In this document: positions 1 to 10,824 of the stretch, one piece after another | How positions within the stretch are numbered: position 1 is the stretch's first letter | Layout of the letters: each line of letters begins with the position of its first letter | DNA from: Larix kaempferi | Lineage: Eukaryota > Streptophyta > Pinopsida > Pinales > Pinaceae | Reading direction: 5' to 3' | DNA length: 64,000 bases | Assembly (NCBI GenBank): GCA_027924585.1 | Contig: BSBM01000994.1 | Span: 11,975,001 to 12,039,000, forward strand | Position numbers and translations under genes: made by a program | Notes under the pieces: generated by a model | What the model saw: the letters and a program-made list of their open reading frames with translations, nothing else | What the model was told of the DNA's origin: nothing | The model's database searches: none

Positions 1-47
1 AGAACTAGTAAGGCTAGTCCAGTGTGGGCGACAACTAGCTCACTATC

Positions 48-143
48 TTGCCACCAATCATCATCATCCTCGTCATTAGAGTCTTCATCATCTTCATCAT
101 CATCATCATCATAATCATAATCATTGTAATCATCATAATCATC

Positions 144-179
<36 letters not shown>

Positions 180-455
180 GTCATCGTCATCGTCGTCATC
201 GACATCACCCTCTTCCTCCTCCTCCTCATCATCATCATCTTCATCATCGTCATCATCATCTTCATCATCATCATAATCATCTTCCTCATCATCATCATCC
301 TGACAATCTTCATCGTCATCATCATCATCATCATTGTCGTCGTCATCACCGCCACCATCATCATCTTCATAATCATCATCATCATCATCATCATCGTCAT
401 CATCATCATCATTATCATCATCATCATCATCATCTTCATCATCGTCATCACCATC

Positions 456-488
<33 letters not shown>

Positions 489-673
489 GTCATCACCATC
501 GTAATGATGATGGTGATGAAGATGGTGATGACAATGATGATGATGACGACGATGATGATGATGATGAAGATGGTGATGACGATGATGATGATGATGATGA
601 TGATGAGGATGATGATGATGATGAAGACGACGATGATGACGACAACGACGATGATGACGACGATGACGACGAC

Positions 674-705
<32 letters not shown>

Positions 706-860
706 GGATGAGGATGATGATGATGATGAAGATGATGACGATGCTAACGATGAGGATGATGATGATGATAAAGATGATGATGACGAATATGATGATGATG
801 ATGATGAACATGAAGATAATGGTGATGACGATGAAAACGATGATGGCTAATATAATGAAG
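48..860. repeat. Giant inverted trinucleotide tract, (TCA)n then (TGA)n
   Basis: From about 48 to 500 the + strand is an imperfect run of TCA/ATC triplets, with interruptions such as CGTCAT and TTCATC. At about 505 it switches to TGA/GAT triplets, which run to about 860. The two halves are reverse complements in composition, so the tract is a very long imperfect palindrome that could fold on itself. Both strands stay open because stops are rare in such triplets. The resulting poly-Ile and poly-Met products are artefacts of composition and I do not call a gene. Confidence 0.95.
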
Positions 861-1200
861 ATGATGGCAACGATAAGGGTTAGGGGTTAATTTTTATTTG
901 ACTAGACACTTTAGAGGTTAGAATTAGGTGGTTAGGATTATAGGAGTTAAGGGATATATATCATTATGTGTTAGTATTTAGGAGTATTAGTAGATATACA
1001 AGTTTAGGATTATAGTGGGCCAATAGTTATGGTGGTTAGTTGTACCATGGACTAGGGATTGTAGTGCCTAGGGACAAATGGTCAAGGGTTTGGGGATTGA
1101 GATATAGGGTAATGGATTTATGGTTACAATGATAAATATTTATTTTTACATGAGGATAGTGCGAGTTAGTGATTATGTGTAATAGTATATCTCCTAACCC
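861..1200. other. Intergenic, G-rich on the + strand, TTAGGG-like words
   Basis: No gene is seen. Short words such as AGGGTTAGGGG, GGTTAGGATT and TTTAGGA recur irregularly. They resemble badly decayed telomere-type repeats, but there is no regular period, so this is only a resemblance. Confidence 0.4.
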
Positions 1201-1325
1201 TTGTGGTGAAGGAGAGAAGAGAGGGTTGAGGGAGGGAGGAGGGATTGGATAGAGTGGAAGAGAGTGGGGGGGATTGGGTGGATAGGAAGAGAGTGGGGTT
1301 GGGTTATAGAGAGGAGGGGGGGTCC
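1201..1325. repeat. Purine (G/A) tract
   Basis: A stretch of nearly uninterrupted purines on the + strand (GGAGAGAAGAGAGGG, GGGAGGGAGGAGGG and similar) about 120 bp long. Such mirror-like purine runs can adopt triplex structures. No coding potential is seen. Confidence 0.8.
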
Positions 1326-1421
1326 CAACCTTAGAGGCAATCTCATCTTATTCAACAAAAACAATGAATGAAAATAGTTTGGAAATTTTATGTCTAGGAT
1401 TAGATTTTATAGATATAGAAG

Positions 1422-1548
1422 CCACGCGTGCATGCATAGAAACTGCGCCTGCACGAATAGGAACACGCATGCGCCTATCCATGTGTGCGCTTCTGCATGT
1501 GCACACATTGACGCGTGCGCGCATTTGCACACACGCGTGTTTGGATTC
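1422..1548. repeat. CpG-rich alternating purine/pyrimidine patch
   Basis: Inside an AT-rich context lies about 125 bp dominated by ACGCGTGCATGC, CGCATGCGCC, TGTGTGCGC and GTGCGCGCAT. The alternating purine/pyrimidine pattern with CpG and CATG steps is the type prone to Z-DNA. Repeated CATGCA-type words also resemble plant RY elements. No adjacent gene is recognisable, so any regulatory role is speculative. Confidence 0.6.
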
Positions 1549-2410
1549 AAATTATTTTTGGCACCCTTACAGGTTAAGAATTAGCTTTGGATTGCCAAAC
1601 CTTGAGGCTCGGTCTGATTTATGGTAGAACACATTAAATGCTGTAACTTCATGTTTTTCACGCTTAGTTCCGCATATGCTCCACTAGTGCACTACAAATG
1701 AAATTGCACACACTTGTTGAGCTCTGTGTGCATATTCTAACTATATATTTTTTGAATAGATTTGTTGTTGTTTTCTAATTTTAATTCATTTTTAACTGCA
1801 CTCATGTCAAATTTGTAAAAAACATAGGTCGTTTATTTGGCCTATAACTTTTCACTGCCTTACCTATTTCAAGAATGAAAAAGAACCCGCACAAGAGTAC
1901 AAGAATATCTACAAGCTAAACAAAGAAAAAGTTTTGTGATTATGTTAAGACCATGATATGGTGGACCAACACTTGACCATGTAGTTTTAACGATTCATTG
2001 ACTTTCGTAATTTTTAAAAAAATATAAAATTAGCTTTCAAAATTTTGGAAAAATAGCCCCGCAAAAGATTCATCTGTTGCCTACGCCTCTACATATTTTT
2101 TTCCTCATAAATTGACAATTTACATAAGAAACAAGTGGATCAACAAAAACATGTGCATTATGTTTTAGAGAAAACATAACATACCAATATTAAAATAATG
2201 ACATTTTGGGGTGGTTATACCACTTTTCCATAAATAAAAGTTATATATTCCGGAAGGTCATTCATTTTTCAACATTTCATCTTTTTACACCTAATTCGAA
2301 AAAGTTTTGTAGGTACCTCTAATAAATCATTTTAATGACAATATTTATGTTTTTCCAGCATGTCATTGCAACTAATGTGTCATAATTGGGTATCATTACC
2401 TTGCACTAGC
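1549..2410. other. Intergenic, no gene seen
   Basis: Ordinary AT-rich sequence. I see no coding similarity, RNA gene or clear repeat here. Confidence 0.6.
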
Positions 2411-3140
2411 CCTTTCCATAAGTTCAAAATAGTAAATCATTCACTGACAAGATTGTCTTGAGAATTTGTTTGACTCGGAAGGCTAGTTAACCTTCAAAGT
2501 AACTCATTTTATTTATTTAAGCATGTTTCTACCTTGGGGATCTTGTTGGTCTCTAGAGTGATCAATTTAACTACATGCCAAGAATACTATCTCAAAACAA
2601 AAGAAGGAGTGTTGACACTCCAACACCATTAACTGAAAGAGTTGTTTGTTTGTTAAATTTTCTTGAGGTAGATTTATGACTTAGAAAGGCTATTGATTTT
2701 ACATGCTTCATTTAGATAATAACATTTCAATTCGAATGACCTCTCACTCTACATGGTTTTAGTTTAAATATTGAGACAATTATGATCTAGAAGTAAAGTC
2801 AATAAATTTAGCAAGAATCACTTAGACTTGTGCGTGACCTATAAACTAGACATGGAGTCAAAATTAATGAAATCCCAAACGAAACAATTTTAATACACGC
2901 AAATGCCTTTGTCTTTTCTACTTCATAAACATACGACTCCCTCGTTAAATATTGAAAATTGAATAAGTCAAAAGAATCGCATAGAAGACATAATAATATT
3001 AATAATGCTTAGTCAAGCATTATAATCATCACTTTGTTTTCTACCTTTTAATAGATATGAAACAAATAAAAACTTCTTATAAAGATTTAAAAAAAATACA
3101 TTTTCATACTTTGAAGCTCAATCATGGACCTCAAAAAAAT

Positions 3141-3530
3141 TAGTTTATTCCCTTCTAACATCCCCATACTTGATTTGCTCGAAGGAAAAAACTATACTCA
3201 AAGCCTTCGAGGCTAAACTCTAGTCTTAGCATGGAGCATTGCTTTCATGAATTTAATAGTTTTACATGCGATCATCATACATGGAATATATTGTTTGGAT
3301 TTTTCTTTTTAATGCATTCTTGGATTCAAAAACATTAGTCTATTCCCTTCTAACATCCCCATACTTGATTTGCTCGAAGGGAAAAACTATACTCAAAGCC
3401 TTCGAGGCTAAACTCTAGTCTTAGCATGGAGCATTGCTTTCATGAATTTAATAGTTTTACATGCGATCATCATACATGGAATATATTGTTTGGATTTTTC
3501 TTTTTAATGCATTTTTAGATTTGTCTTTTT
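3141..3530. repeat. Tandem duplication, 195-bp unit x2
   Basis: The block beginning near 'TATTCCCTTCTAACATCCCC' at 3146 is repeated at 3341, an offset of 195 bp, with very few differences. The homologous place in copy B (about 44550-44740) has a single unit, so the duplication is specific to copy A and probably recent. Confidence 0.9.
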
Positions 3531-4249
3531 AATGCATTACCATTTAGTGTAAATAATCAATTATGTTGTGCTAAGTGTTTCTTAAACAAAAATTGAAACA
3601 AAAGAGAAACACCAATAAAAATAAGCTATTAAATATCAAAATTTAAGTGGTTGATCAATTAAGATAATGCAGGAAATAAATAATCATCGACTAATGTTTA
3701 GACAATACTTATCAAATTATTATCAAAATATTTTTTTCCTATCTCTGTCACATTATAATCTCTAATGTTTGAAATTGGACATTCAAAACCAAAAACAATT
3801 AATCTTAAAAAAAAAACCATAAAACTTCTATGCCTATTTTTTTTCCTTCCATTTACCTATAAAATCATCTTTAACCCCTTGTATGTCTTATTAGTATTAA
3901 TTATAAACTCTTCTAAAATGAAAAATCACCTAGAACACTTACATATCCATGTGAATGATGGTTTCCATTGTTTTTGCTCATTTATAAAGCATTGTCACCT
4001 TTTTTTTTCAATTCCTGATTTTGGATTCTATTTCTTACAATTATATTAAATAGAGATCGTTCTAATACACTAAGCTTATTTCTTGCATCGTTAATAGCAT
4101 GATCATGAAGAATAGACATCTTACATGTTACATGTTACTTGGAATTTATACATATTAGATCTACTTACATTATAAGTACAATCAAATAACCACGTCATGC
4201 AAGTAAGTACAAAATTATTAAAATTTTCATTAAATAAAAAAAATTATGA

Positions 4250-4790
4250 ATCAAAATGTTTAACCAATTTGCAAATTAAATTACTATTAAACTTTTGTAT
4301 CAATAACATGTATCAAATAAACAACCTATCAAATAAAATAATTATATTCTATTAATGAAAATTTGTGAATTGATAATAATCCTAAAATATTAACAACCTA
4401 TCAAATAAAATAACCATATTTTAACATTAAACACTTGTGAATTGATAATAATCCTAAAACATTAACAACCCATCAAATAAAACAATCATATTATGACATG
4501 AAACAAAATGGTAAACCAATTTGCAACTTAAATAAGTATTATACTTTTGTATTAATAACAATACATGAAATAAAATAATTATATTATATCATCAAACATT
4601 TTTTAATTGATAAGAATCCTAAAACATTAACAACCTATTAAATAAAATAATTATATTTTAGCTTTTAACCTTAAATACTTGTAAATTGATAATAATCCTA
4701 AAACAGTAACAATCCATCAAATAAAATAATCATATTGTGGAATTAAACATTTGTGAATTGATAATAATCTTGAAACATCAACATCTACAC
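4250..4790. repeat. Degenerate satellite of roughly 70-bp units
   Basis: Words such as 'TGTGAATTGATAATAATCC', 'AAAACATTAACAACC' and 'TCAAATAAAATAAT' recur in order about seven times. The same array is present at about 45480-46260 in copy B. The unit is AT-rich with no coding sense. It predates the segmental duplication because both copies carry it. Confidence 0.8.
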
Positions 4791-4857
4791 AGAATGAGCT
4801 CCAAAAGTGAAACTTGAAACATCAACATCTACACAGAATGAGCTCCAAAAGTGAAAC
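4769..4857. repeat. Tandem duplication, 44-bp unit x2
   Basis: The unit starting 'CTTGAAACATCAACATCTAC' at 4769 is repeated at 4813. It lies at the downstream edge of the degenerate satellite. Confidence 0.85.
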
Positions 4858-5662
4858 TAGCATAGTTGAGAAAGATTAACAAAAATAATTAGATTAATAT
4901 TAATTAACAAAGCTTTGAAAAATTAATTAAATGAAGCGAAAATTTCAATGTAGTGAAATAATTAACAAGTCTTGTTTCTTGGAACATGGGAGGCCATGGG
5001 TCAAGTCTTGGAGATGGTGGTTTCCTTACGGAAAACCCCGGATTACCAAACGACGATGTAAAGTCATTTCTGACATAGACGGAGGTCATTTTGTCATAGG
5101 CGGAGGATCAGGGTAGGGTGGGCCACGGGTAGACCAGGTAAGCCTGGTTGGAAGGCCAACGTCTAACCATAAAATGATAGTGTTTAGAAATTGTTTCCAA
5201 GTATTTTTCCCTGTTATACGCATCTATGACTATGCCATCAGCCCTTGCCCTTCCCTTAACTTGAAATCGGACAAGGACTCAACCATGAAGTATGATTTTT
5301 GGTATATATATTTTTTCGTTGTGATTCGACATCAACCATTAAATCATGTCCATTGTCCTTGCCATTGGAGTATAAATATCATTGGAGTATAAATAGGGGA
5401 GTAAGCTAAAAAATAAAAGAAAAATGTGTTTTTTTTCAGAATTGGGTAATACTGAATTTGGTAATACTATTTTTTTTGTTTGTTGAAATCGTGATTTTGA
5501 TTATTTAAATAATATTTTTTATTATAAAAACAAAGTTACGAGATACTCGATTTAATTTTAACCAACTAAATTCACAATTTCCATAATTTTAACTGAAATA
5601 TAAAGTCAAATCATCAATCTCGTAATGGGCTGAATAAATATTTCCTGGATGATTGGACACTT

Positions 5663-5738
5663 AACCATTCAAGTGTGGAAATGTCCATGATCTTTACATT
5701 AACCATTCAAGTGTAGAAATGTCCATGATCTTTAAATG
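5663..5738. repeat. Tandem duplication, 38-bp unit x2
   Basis: 'AACCATTCAAGTGT(G/A)GAAAT' followed by 'GTCCATGATCTTTA' occurs at 5663 and again at 5701. Copy B has one unit at about 46788. Confidence 0.85.
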
Positions 5739-6285
5739 GCTCCACCAGTTGCCTTCCTATTCCTTTCAACCCACCCAACAAAGTATCTCCACAACAATAA
5801 TGGTCATCACCAAAGAGGAGAACCTACTAGTCTTAAAATCACGTCATAATCACATAAAATTCTATGATTATGAATGCGGAAACAACACATTGAAACTTGT
5901 ATAATCACACATCGTCCTATACATTGGATGTCCAAAAGCATTGTGCACCACCACCAGGGCCAATCAAATTTATTATGGTATGAAATGAATATGGACTGCT
6001 TTTCAGAGTAGATATTTTCAATGCTTAGCACATAATTTAATGTACGTATGAGTTCATTAGATAGTTTATATATGGGGATTTAATGTTTTAAAAACTGTAA
6101 GTTATAAGTATTATAAGTATTAAGGAGTTGGTTATTTTTAATATACTAAAAATATATAGATATTATGAGGCATTATATTTATTTATTGGTATGAATTTGA
6201 TTGCGTCTAAAATCAAATTAGTTTTTGATTAAGTGTGGTCTATGTGTGAAGGTGGTCTCAATCCAATTGTGTTTAGATTTCATAT

Positions 6286-7394
6286 CTCACTTTACAAGAT
6301 TTCTATTTACTATAAAAGTTCTTCCATGTCACCATACTAAGCATATATATATATAATGAAAAATGAATAACTAGGATATCTGTGAAATTAGAGATTTTTT
6401 AATTGGAAATATTGATTGGGAGGGAAATTCAACTAAAAGATTTTTTAATGAATTTCTTACTATCTATTAAAATTAGGGATATTCTTTAATATCCCATGAT
6501 TTTAAACGTTATTTCATAAGTTCATATAATGAACCCTAAGATAACCCATAGTCTAAAATTTGTACTATTCCAAATGGAAAAATTTGTTTTTTCCAATATG
6601 ATTTTGAAAAAATCCGACATAAATTTTTAAAAATCCTAGTTACAACTTTCAAACTCTGAAATTTGGGGTGCCTTGGTGGTTTTTGATGGTGTTGAATCCA
6701 TTTATATTGTCAAAATGACCATTAAAACACAATTAAATTCAGATTATGCAAAATAAAAAAACACTGGATTCCTGTGAAAAGCCCCATCAAGATCAAATTG
6801 TTGAACTTGTAGACAACTCCTTAAGATAATAAATGCCTCAAAAAGTATCCTATCAATAAAAAAAACATCACAAATATCAAGAAACATCATGTTGTTGAAC
6901 TCTATCCTCTACTGTCAGAGAACAACCATAGAGATAATCCATGTAAATTTACATCTAAGTTACAGGAGGCGTTGACAGTTATGAATCTAGTAAGCTTACC
7001 ATATTGGAGGCATTGACAGTTCTGAATCTAGTAAGCTTACCATATTGTCCCATTATGCTCATTTGCATATCATGAAGAACTTAAAGTTGAAAACCATTGA
7101 CAATTTTGTAAGAAAAAGGATTGGATCAAACTCATGCAATCTCTTCTCTCAAATGGAAGAATTTCTTCACCATTTAATCCAAAAAAACACAAATTTGGTT
7201 CTTATGAACCACCCAGTCTGACATCCACGATCATAATGTATTATATAGATTGTTAGGTTTGAAGAAGTGAAGAAAAATCTCTCGATCGAATCTCAAGTTG
7301 AAAAATTTCCATGAAAATCAAGTAGTCTCTAAGACTTACTAGAATGTATGCTAGACCTCAACACATCAATATCCTTAATGCATTAGAACTTTCG
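6286..7394. other. AT-rich intergenic, possibly with decayed 5' part of the Penelope-like element
   Basis: No gene is recognised. A 38-bp phrase around 'GAATCTAGTAAGCTTACCAT' is repeated at about 6983 and 7023. Sequence from about 6700 onward may be the decayed amino-terminal region of the retroelement that becomes recognisable at 7395, but I cannot align it by eye. Confidence 0.4.
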
Positions 7395-8115
7395 TGACAG
7401 ACATGGACTGCCATTGATATCATTAAAAATAACGCAGATGCTCAAACCACAAATCTGGTTAAAATAGGTTTTAAATCAACATATTTTTCTTATAGAGGAA
7501 GAACTTATGAACAAATTCATGGTGTTGGTGTTTCTTTGGAATCCCCATTATCCCCAGTCATGGCTGAGCAAATCTGATTAAAATAGGTTTTTAATCAACA
7601 TATTTTTCTTATAAAGGATGAACTTATGAACAAATTCATGGTATTGGTGTTGCTTTGGAATCCCCATTATCCCAGTCATGGAAAACATCTGCATGGAAAA
7701 TTTTGAAACAAGGGCCATAAATTCATTACTTCTCACACAAGAGGAATGGAAAAGGTATGTTGACAATATATTTTCCATGACAAGGAAAAGCTAGATGAAT
7801 TTTTGACTCCCTTAAACATCCTTTCACATAAGATAAAGTTTACTATAGAAATGGATGAGGGTGGCAAAGTTCCCTTTCTTGATGTACTGCTCGCCAAGAA
7901 AGAATATGGGAGCCTTGGGTAACATCTATATAGAAAGAAGACCTACACCTACAGAGACCTGCATGTAGAATCTCACCATCACACATATCATAAGGTTAGT
8001 GTTATCCAAACTGTTGCATGTAGAGCAATTAGAATATTGGATATAGATCACTTAGGTAAAGAATTAGACCACCTCAAAAAAGTATTCAATAAAAAGGCAT
8101 ACCACAATGAGAATA
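7395..8115 (+). pseudogene. Penelope-like retroelement, reverse transcriptase fragment
   Basis: In frame pieces the + strand reads, in order: 'AIDIIKNNADAQTTNLV', 'TYFSYRGRTYEQIHG', 'ESPLSPVMAE', 'NFETRAIN', 'EEWKRYVDNIFSM', 'KVPFLDVLLAKKEYGSLG', 'RDLHVESHHH' and 'ELDHLKKVFN'. This is the palm and carboxy-terminal order of Penelope-like (PLE) reverse transcriptases: SPLSP box, YVDD box, FLDV box, then the conserved ESHHHP region. The catalytic box is YVDN at 7756-7767, so the second active-site aspartate is lost. There is an internal tandem duplication (about 7451-7556 and 7570-7681), a frame change near 7775 and a stop at 7920-7922. A carboxy-terminal GIY-YIG nuclease domain, found in many PLEs, is not visible and the element stops in a CA/TA simple repeat. 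PLEs are mostly animal elements; in plants they are known mainly from conifers. Confidence 0.85.
7451..7681 (+). repeat. Tandem duplication inside the Penelope-like element, offset 119 bp
   Basis: The segment starting 'AAATCTGGTTAAAATAGG' at 7451 recurs as 'AAATCTGATTAAAATAGG' at 7570 and includes the SPLSP box both times. The two units differ at several bases, so the duplication is not very recent. Confidence 0.9.
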
Positions 8116-9360
8116 TTTATAACTATATATATAGGAAAGCTCATAACTATTTACTTTATTAACACACACACACACATATATAACATTTAATTTATTCACA
8201 TATACTTATGGATAAAAATGAATTAAATAACACACTAATGTATGTATCATTAACTAAGTTATTCACATATACTTGAAGTAAAAATAAACTACATTATATT
8301 TAGATAAACGTAGTTTAGCTTAATACATTACAGGATTAGTGGTACCTTATCTTAATTATTTTTAAAAGGTTAAAATAAAAATAAAAACATATTTAACATT
8401 TATACTTTATATTTTTCTTGAACATTATATATTTTAAAATTTTAATATTATATATTTTAAAATTAAAATTTTAATACTATATATTTATGTTAAAATTAAA
8501 TAAATCTAAATTTAAATATATATGATAATATTAACCATTTTTAAAAATATTATATTTTAAAAATGATTAAATGGACATTTTATTAATCATGAATAATCTA
8601 TTCATATTTTATTGAAAAAATAAAAAACTTTTAACTCATTACAATTACAATTAAAATTAAAATTATATTTATAATTAAAATAAAATATAAAATTTAATTA
8701 TAATTATGTTTATAATTAAAATAAAATAAAAAAATTGATTACCAAAATTACCACTTAAATGGAGATTAGATTATTTAAATGGTTGAGCAAAGAAAGATAT
8801 ACATATCTCACTCCATTCCATTAAAACATTCACTTGAAATGATTACTTTAAATAATTTTCAAATCTTTACATAAGTATTATAAAAGAAATTCATTTTGTA
8901 TAAGACTTTATATACATGTTTGAAAATATCCATTTCATTATAATCAAAATTAAATGAAAATTTTTATATTACATATTTAATTAAATTTAATATTATTTTG
9001 AATTTAAATTTAAATAATTTGAAGTTTTTGGAATATGATCAAAAAAATTATGTTATATAATATTTAATTAAATTCTAATTATTTATTAATTAAATTTATT
9101 TTCAAATAAATAAATAAATAAAATCCCTTAAATATCAAAATGGTTATATTTTTATGGCATTTCAATCATATATATATATGTATGTATAATCAATTTCAAA
9201 TTATAACGTATTTAATCTATTTAATCGATTGCTTATTTTATATAAATACAACTATATTAAAAATACACATCAATAAACATTAATTTAGAATAAAATTTTA
9301 TTAAAATATTATATCAAATTAAAAAATATACAATGATACACATTAATAAAAGATAGACAT
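8116..9360. other. Extremely AT-rich intergenic stretch
   Basis: Made mainly of ATATTTTAAAATT-type words with a short (CA)n/(TA)n run at about 8163-8183. No gene. Composition is like that of matrix-attachment regions, which is only a compositional remark. Confidence 0.6.
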
Positions 9361-9605
9361 TGTCAAGGATATGATGATTAGTTGGTGGGGATAGATGGAT
9401 TTCCTTCCATCCACTTGGATTCAATTTTATTAAGACATCTTCTGGCTTGGATGACTGGTTGATTAGCTTTCCTTGGGATAGATGAATTTCATTCCATCCA
9501 CCTCATTTTAATTCCTTTGAGACATCTTCTCGCTTAGATTCCATCCCACCTCGATTCAATTCAATTCCGTTGAAACATTTTCTCGCTTAGATGATTGGAT
9601 GATTA
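9361..9605. repeat. Degenerate triplicated block upstream of MIF
   Basis: Phrases such as 'GATAGATG(G/A)ATTTC', 'TTCCATCCAC', 'GACATCTTCTCGCTTAGAT' and 'GATTCAATT' recur three times in the same order. It lies about 700-900 bp upstream of the MIF start codon and could be promoter-associated or just a local satellite. Confidence 0.65.
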
Positions 9606-9812
9606 ATGTCTCGAGGTCCCACTCATCTCAAATGACGCAAATCCGTGATTCACTTTTTCTCTGTTGAGTCCTTTGCTAATTGTGTGTGATCATAACTCCA
9701 ATAATACAATAATTTCTGGATACGAAAGCAAGGTTGAAACGAGTGGTTAAGATGATCGGATGACATGCAAGTTTTGACATCAATGATTGTATTTCTTTTT
9801 CAAACATGTTTT

Positions 9813-9864
9813 CGAGCTAAACCTCACCGTAAGTTGAACGAGCTAAACCTCACCGTAAGTTGAA
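9813..9864. repeat. 26-bp perfect direct repeat x2 upstream of MIF
   Basis: 'CGAGCTAAACCTCACCGTAA' plus six more bases is repeated at once, with starts at 9813 and 9839. It sits about 440 bp upstream of the MIF start codon. It is unknown whether it binds anything. Confidence 0.85.
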
Positions 9865-10277
9865 TCTATACGCACAAACATGGTACAATTAATCCTCTTG
9901 GATTCCCATCCTTAGGCATGTCAAGAGGACGGTTCATTTTATGGTGTGTAAATAGGTTTCTTGTAACTGTTCATATGGCATCAATTGGATGGGACAAGTG
10001 TTTCTCATTATAAGGTTCCATCCAGATATTTATGATCCGTCTGCGTTCCGCTGATTTGATTGGGTTTTGGTGAAGATTAGACGTTCCAGCTCAGATTCTC
10101 AACAGGACTTCATGGGCTTTCGTTATAGCCCGATTGCTATAATAATAGCGTATTTGCCATACACTTTGTATTAGGTTAATACAAGAATTGCAGTGATAGA
10201 TATATGTGGAGGTTCATCGGTGTAATTGAATAAGGAAATTCGGGAGATACAGCTGCTCTCATTACGCCAAAAGATCT

Positions 10278-10694
10278 ATGGGATATACAAAACAAAATGG
10301 CCTGGAAGCAGATGAATTGATATCTGCGTTTTTACAATATATGAGATCAGAGGTCCCGGGAACAAGATCCGTACAGATTACACCTGAACCAGTAACTTCT
10401 GTAGAGGAAACGGGAGCGTCCGAAATGGTGCAGCAGATCGAAGCGGACGCAGCAGCGACCACTAGAGAAGGAGATATTGCATCAAGGAAGAGTGTGCGCT
10501 ACGTAGAGTGCCGAAAGAATCACGCTGCCAGCATTGGGGGCTACGCGATCGACGGTTGCGCGGAATTTATGGCGAGCGGAGGTGTGGGGACGGCTGCAGC
10601 CCTGAAGTGTGCAGCTTGCAATTGTCACCGCAGCTTTCACAGAATTGAAGTTGAAAACGAAACCCTATGCGAGTGCCATCGCATACGCGGGTGA
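10278..10694 (+). CDS. MIF: Mini zinc finger (MIF) protein, ZF-HD dimerisation domain only
   Basis: A 138-residue intronless ORF with an ATG start. Residues 73-133 match the ZF-HD dimerisation zinc finger of plant homeodomain proteins: '[20 protein letters not shown]', C94, then '[14 protein letters not shown]' and 'CEC' near the end. The conserved metal-binding Cys/His set is present (C78, H82, C94, C111, C114, C116, H117, H121, C131, C133). No homeodomain follows, which is the defining feature of MIF proteins. By known family behaviour these heterodimerise with ZF-HD transcription factors in the nucleus and block their DNA binding, affecting hormone responses and flower or leaf development. 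The first 70 residues are acidic and low in conservation, making the protein longer than the usual 80-100 residues. No frame damage is seen. No convincing TATA box was found just upstream. It is the only gene in the window that looks functional. Confidence 0.92.
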   Translation: MGYTKQNGLEADELISAFLQYMRSEVPGTRSVQITPEPVTSVEETGASEMVQQIEADAAATTREGDIASRKSVRYVECRKNHAASIGGYAIDGCAEFMASGGVGTAAALKCAACNCHRSFHRIEVENETLCECHRIRG

Positions 10695-10824
10695 TAATCT
10701 GCAATTCCGGTTTATGGAGAAATGTAAGTTAGGTGTCTATTTCTATATCTCTGCATACGTGGGTTATAATCTGCCATTCCGATCTGCCGCGAAATGTAAG
10801 TTACGTCTTCCTTTCTATATCTCT
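10681..10824. repeat. 72-bp tandem duplication spanning the MIF stop codon and 3' region
   Basis: 'GCATACGCGGGTGATAATCT' at 10681 is repeated as 'GCATACGTGGGTTATAATCT' at 10753. Each unit then has 'AAATGTAAGTTA(G/C)GT' and ends in 'TTTCTATATCTCT'. The first unit contains the last codons and stop of MIF. The second has a changed stop context (TGATAA to TTATAA), so it would encode a longer tail only if spliced to or shifted. Confidence 0.9.

Larger units (their letters stand above)
2411..6285. repeat. Segmental duplication, copy A
   Basis: Starting at 'AAGTTCAAAATAGTAAATC' this segment is collinear with 43768-47130, and its last part with 61157-61503. Shared landmarks are the phrase around 'TGCTCGAAGG', the degenerate satellite at 4.25-4.8 kb, the start-like 'ACATGGGAGGCCATGGG' at about 4984, and the block from about 5719 to 6050. 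Copy A keeps about 265 bp (about 5068-5335) that copy B lacks. It has three local tandem duplications that copy B has once or in another form. Copy A lacks the large insertions of copy B and so shows the uninterrupted arrangement. The unit may contain a decayed gene, but I cannot name one. Confidence 0.85.

Noticed and set aside
35-890. Long open frames on both strands giving poly-Ile, poly-Met proteins
   Set aside because: Pure consequence of the TCA/TGA triplet tract, with no stops possible in most frames. No codon or domain signal.
861-1080. Interstitial telomere array
   Set aside because: TTAGGG-like words are irregular and mixed with other G-rich words. No tandem TTTAGGG run of even three units was seen.
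1364-1627. Small ORFs over the CpG-rich patch
   Set aside because: Several overlapping frames are open at once because the patch is rich in CG/CA. No family resemblance.
3765-4049. 94-codon ORF in copy A of the segmental duplication
   Set aside because: Phe/Lys-rich product. The homologous place in copy B (about 45000-45270) is not open in the same way, so it is not conserved as coding sequence.
4984-5116. Start-like ATGGGAGGCCATGGG frame in the segmental duplication
   Set aside because: Tempting as a first exon, and conserved in copy B at about 46386, but DNA-level duplication explains the conservation and no domain is recognised.
5719-6031. Conserved block resembling part of a beta-propeller or F-box protein on either strand
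   Set aside because: Both strands have short open pieces, stops interrupt both, and no diagnostic motif is present. It is kept only as part of the duplication.
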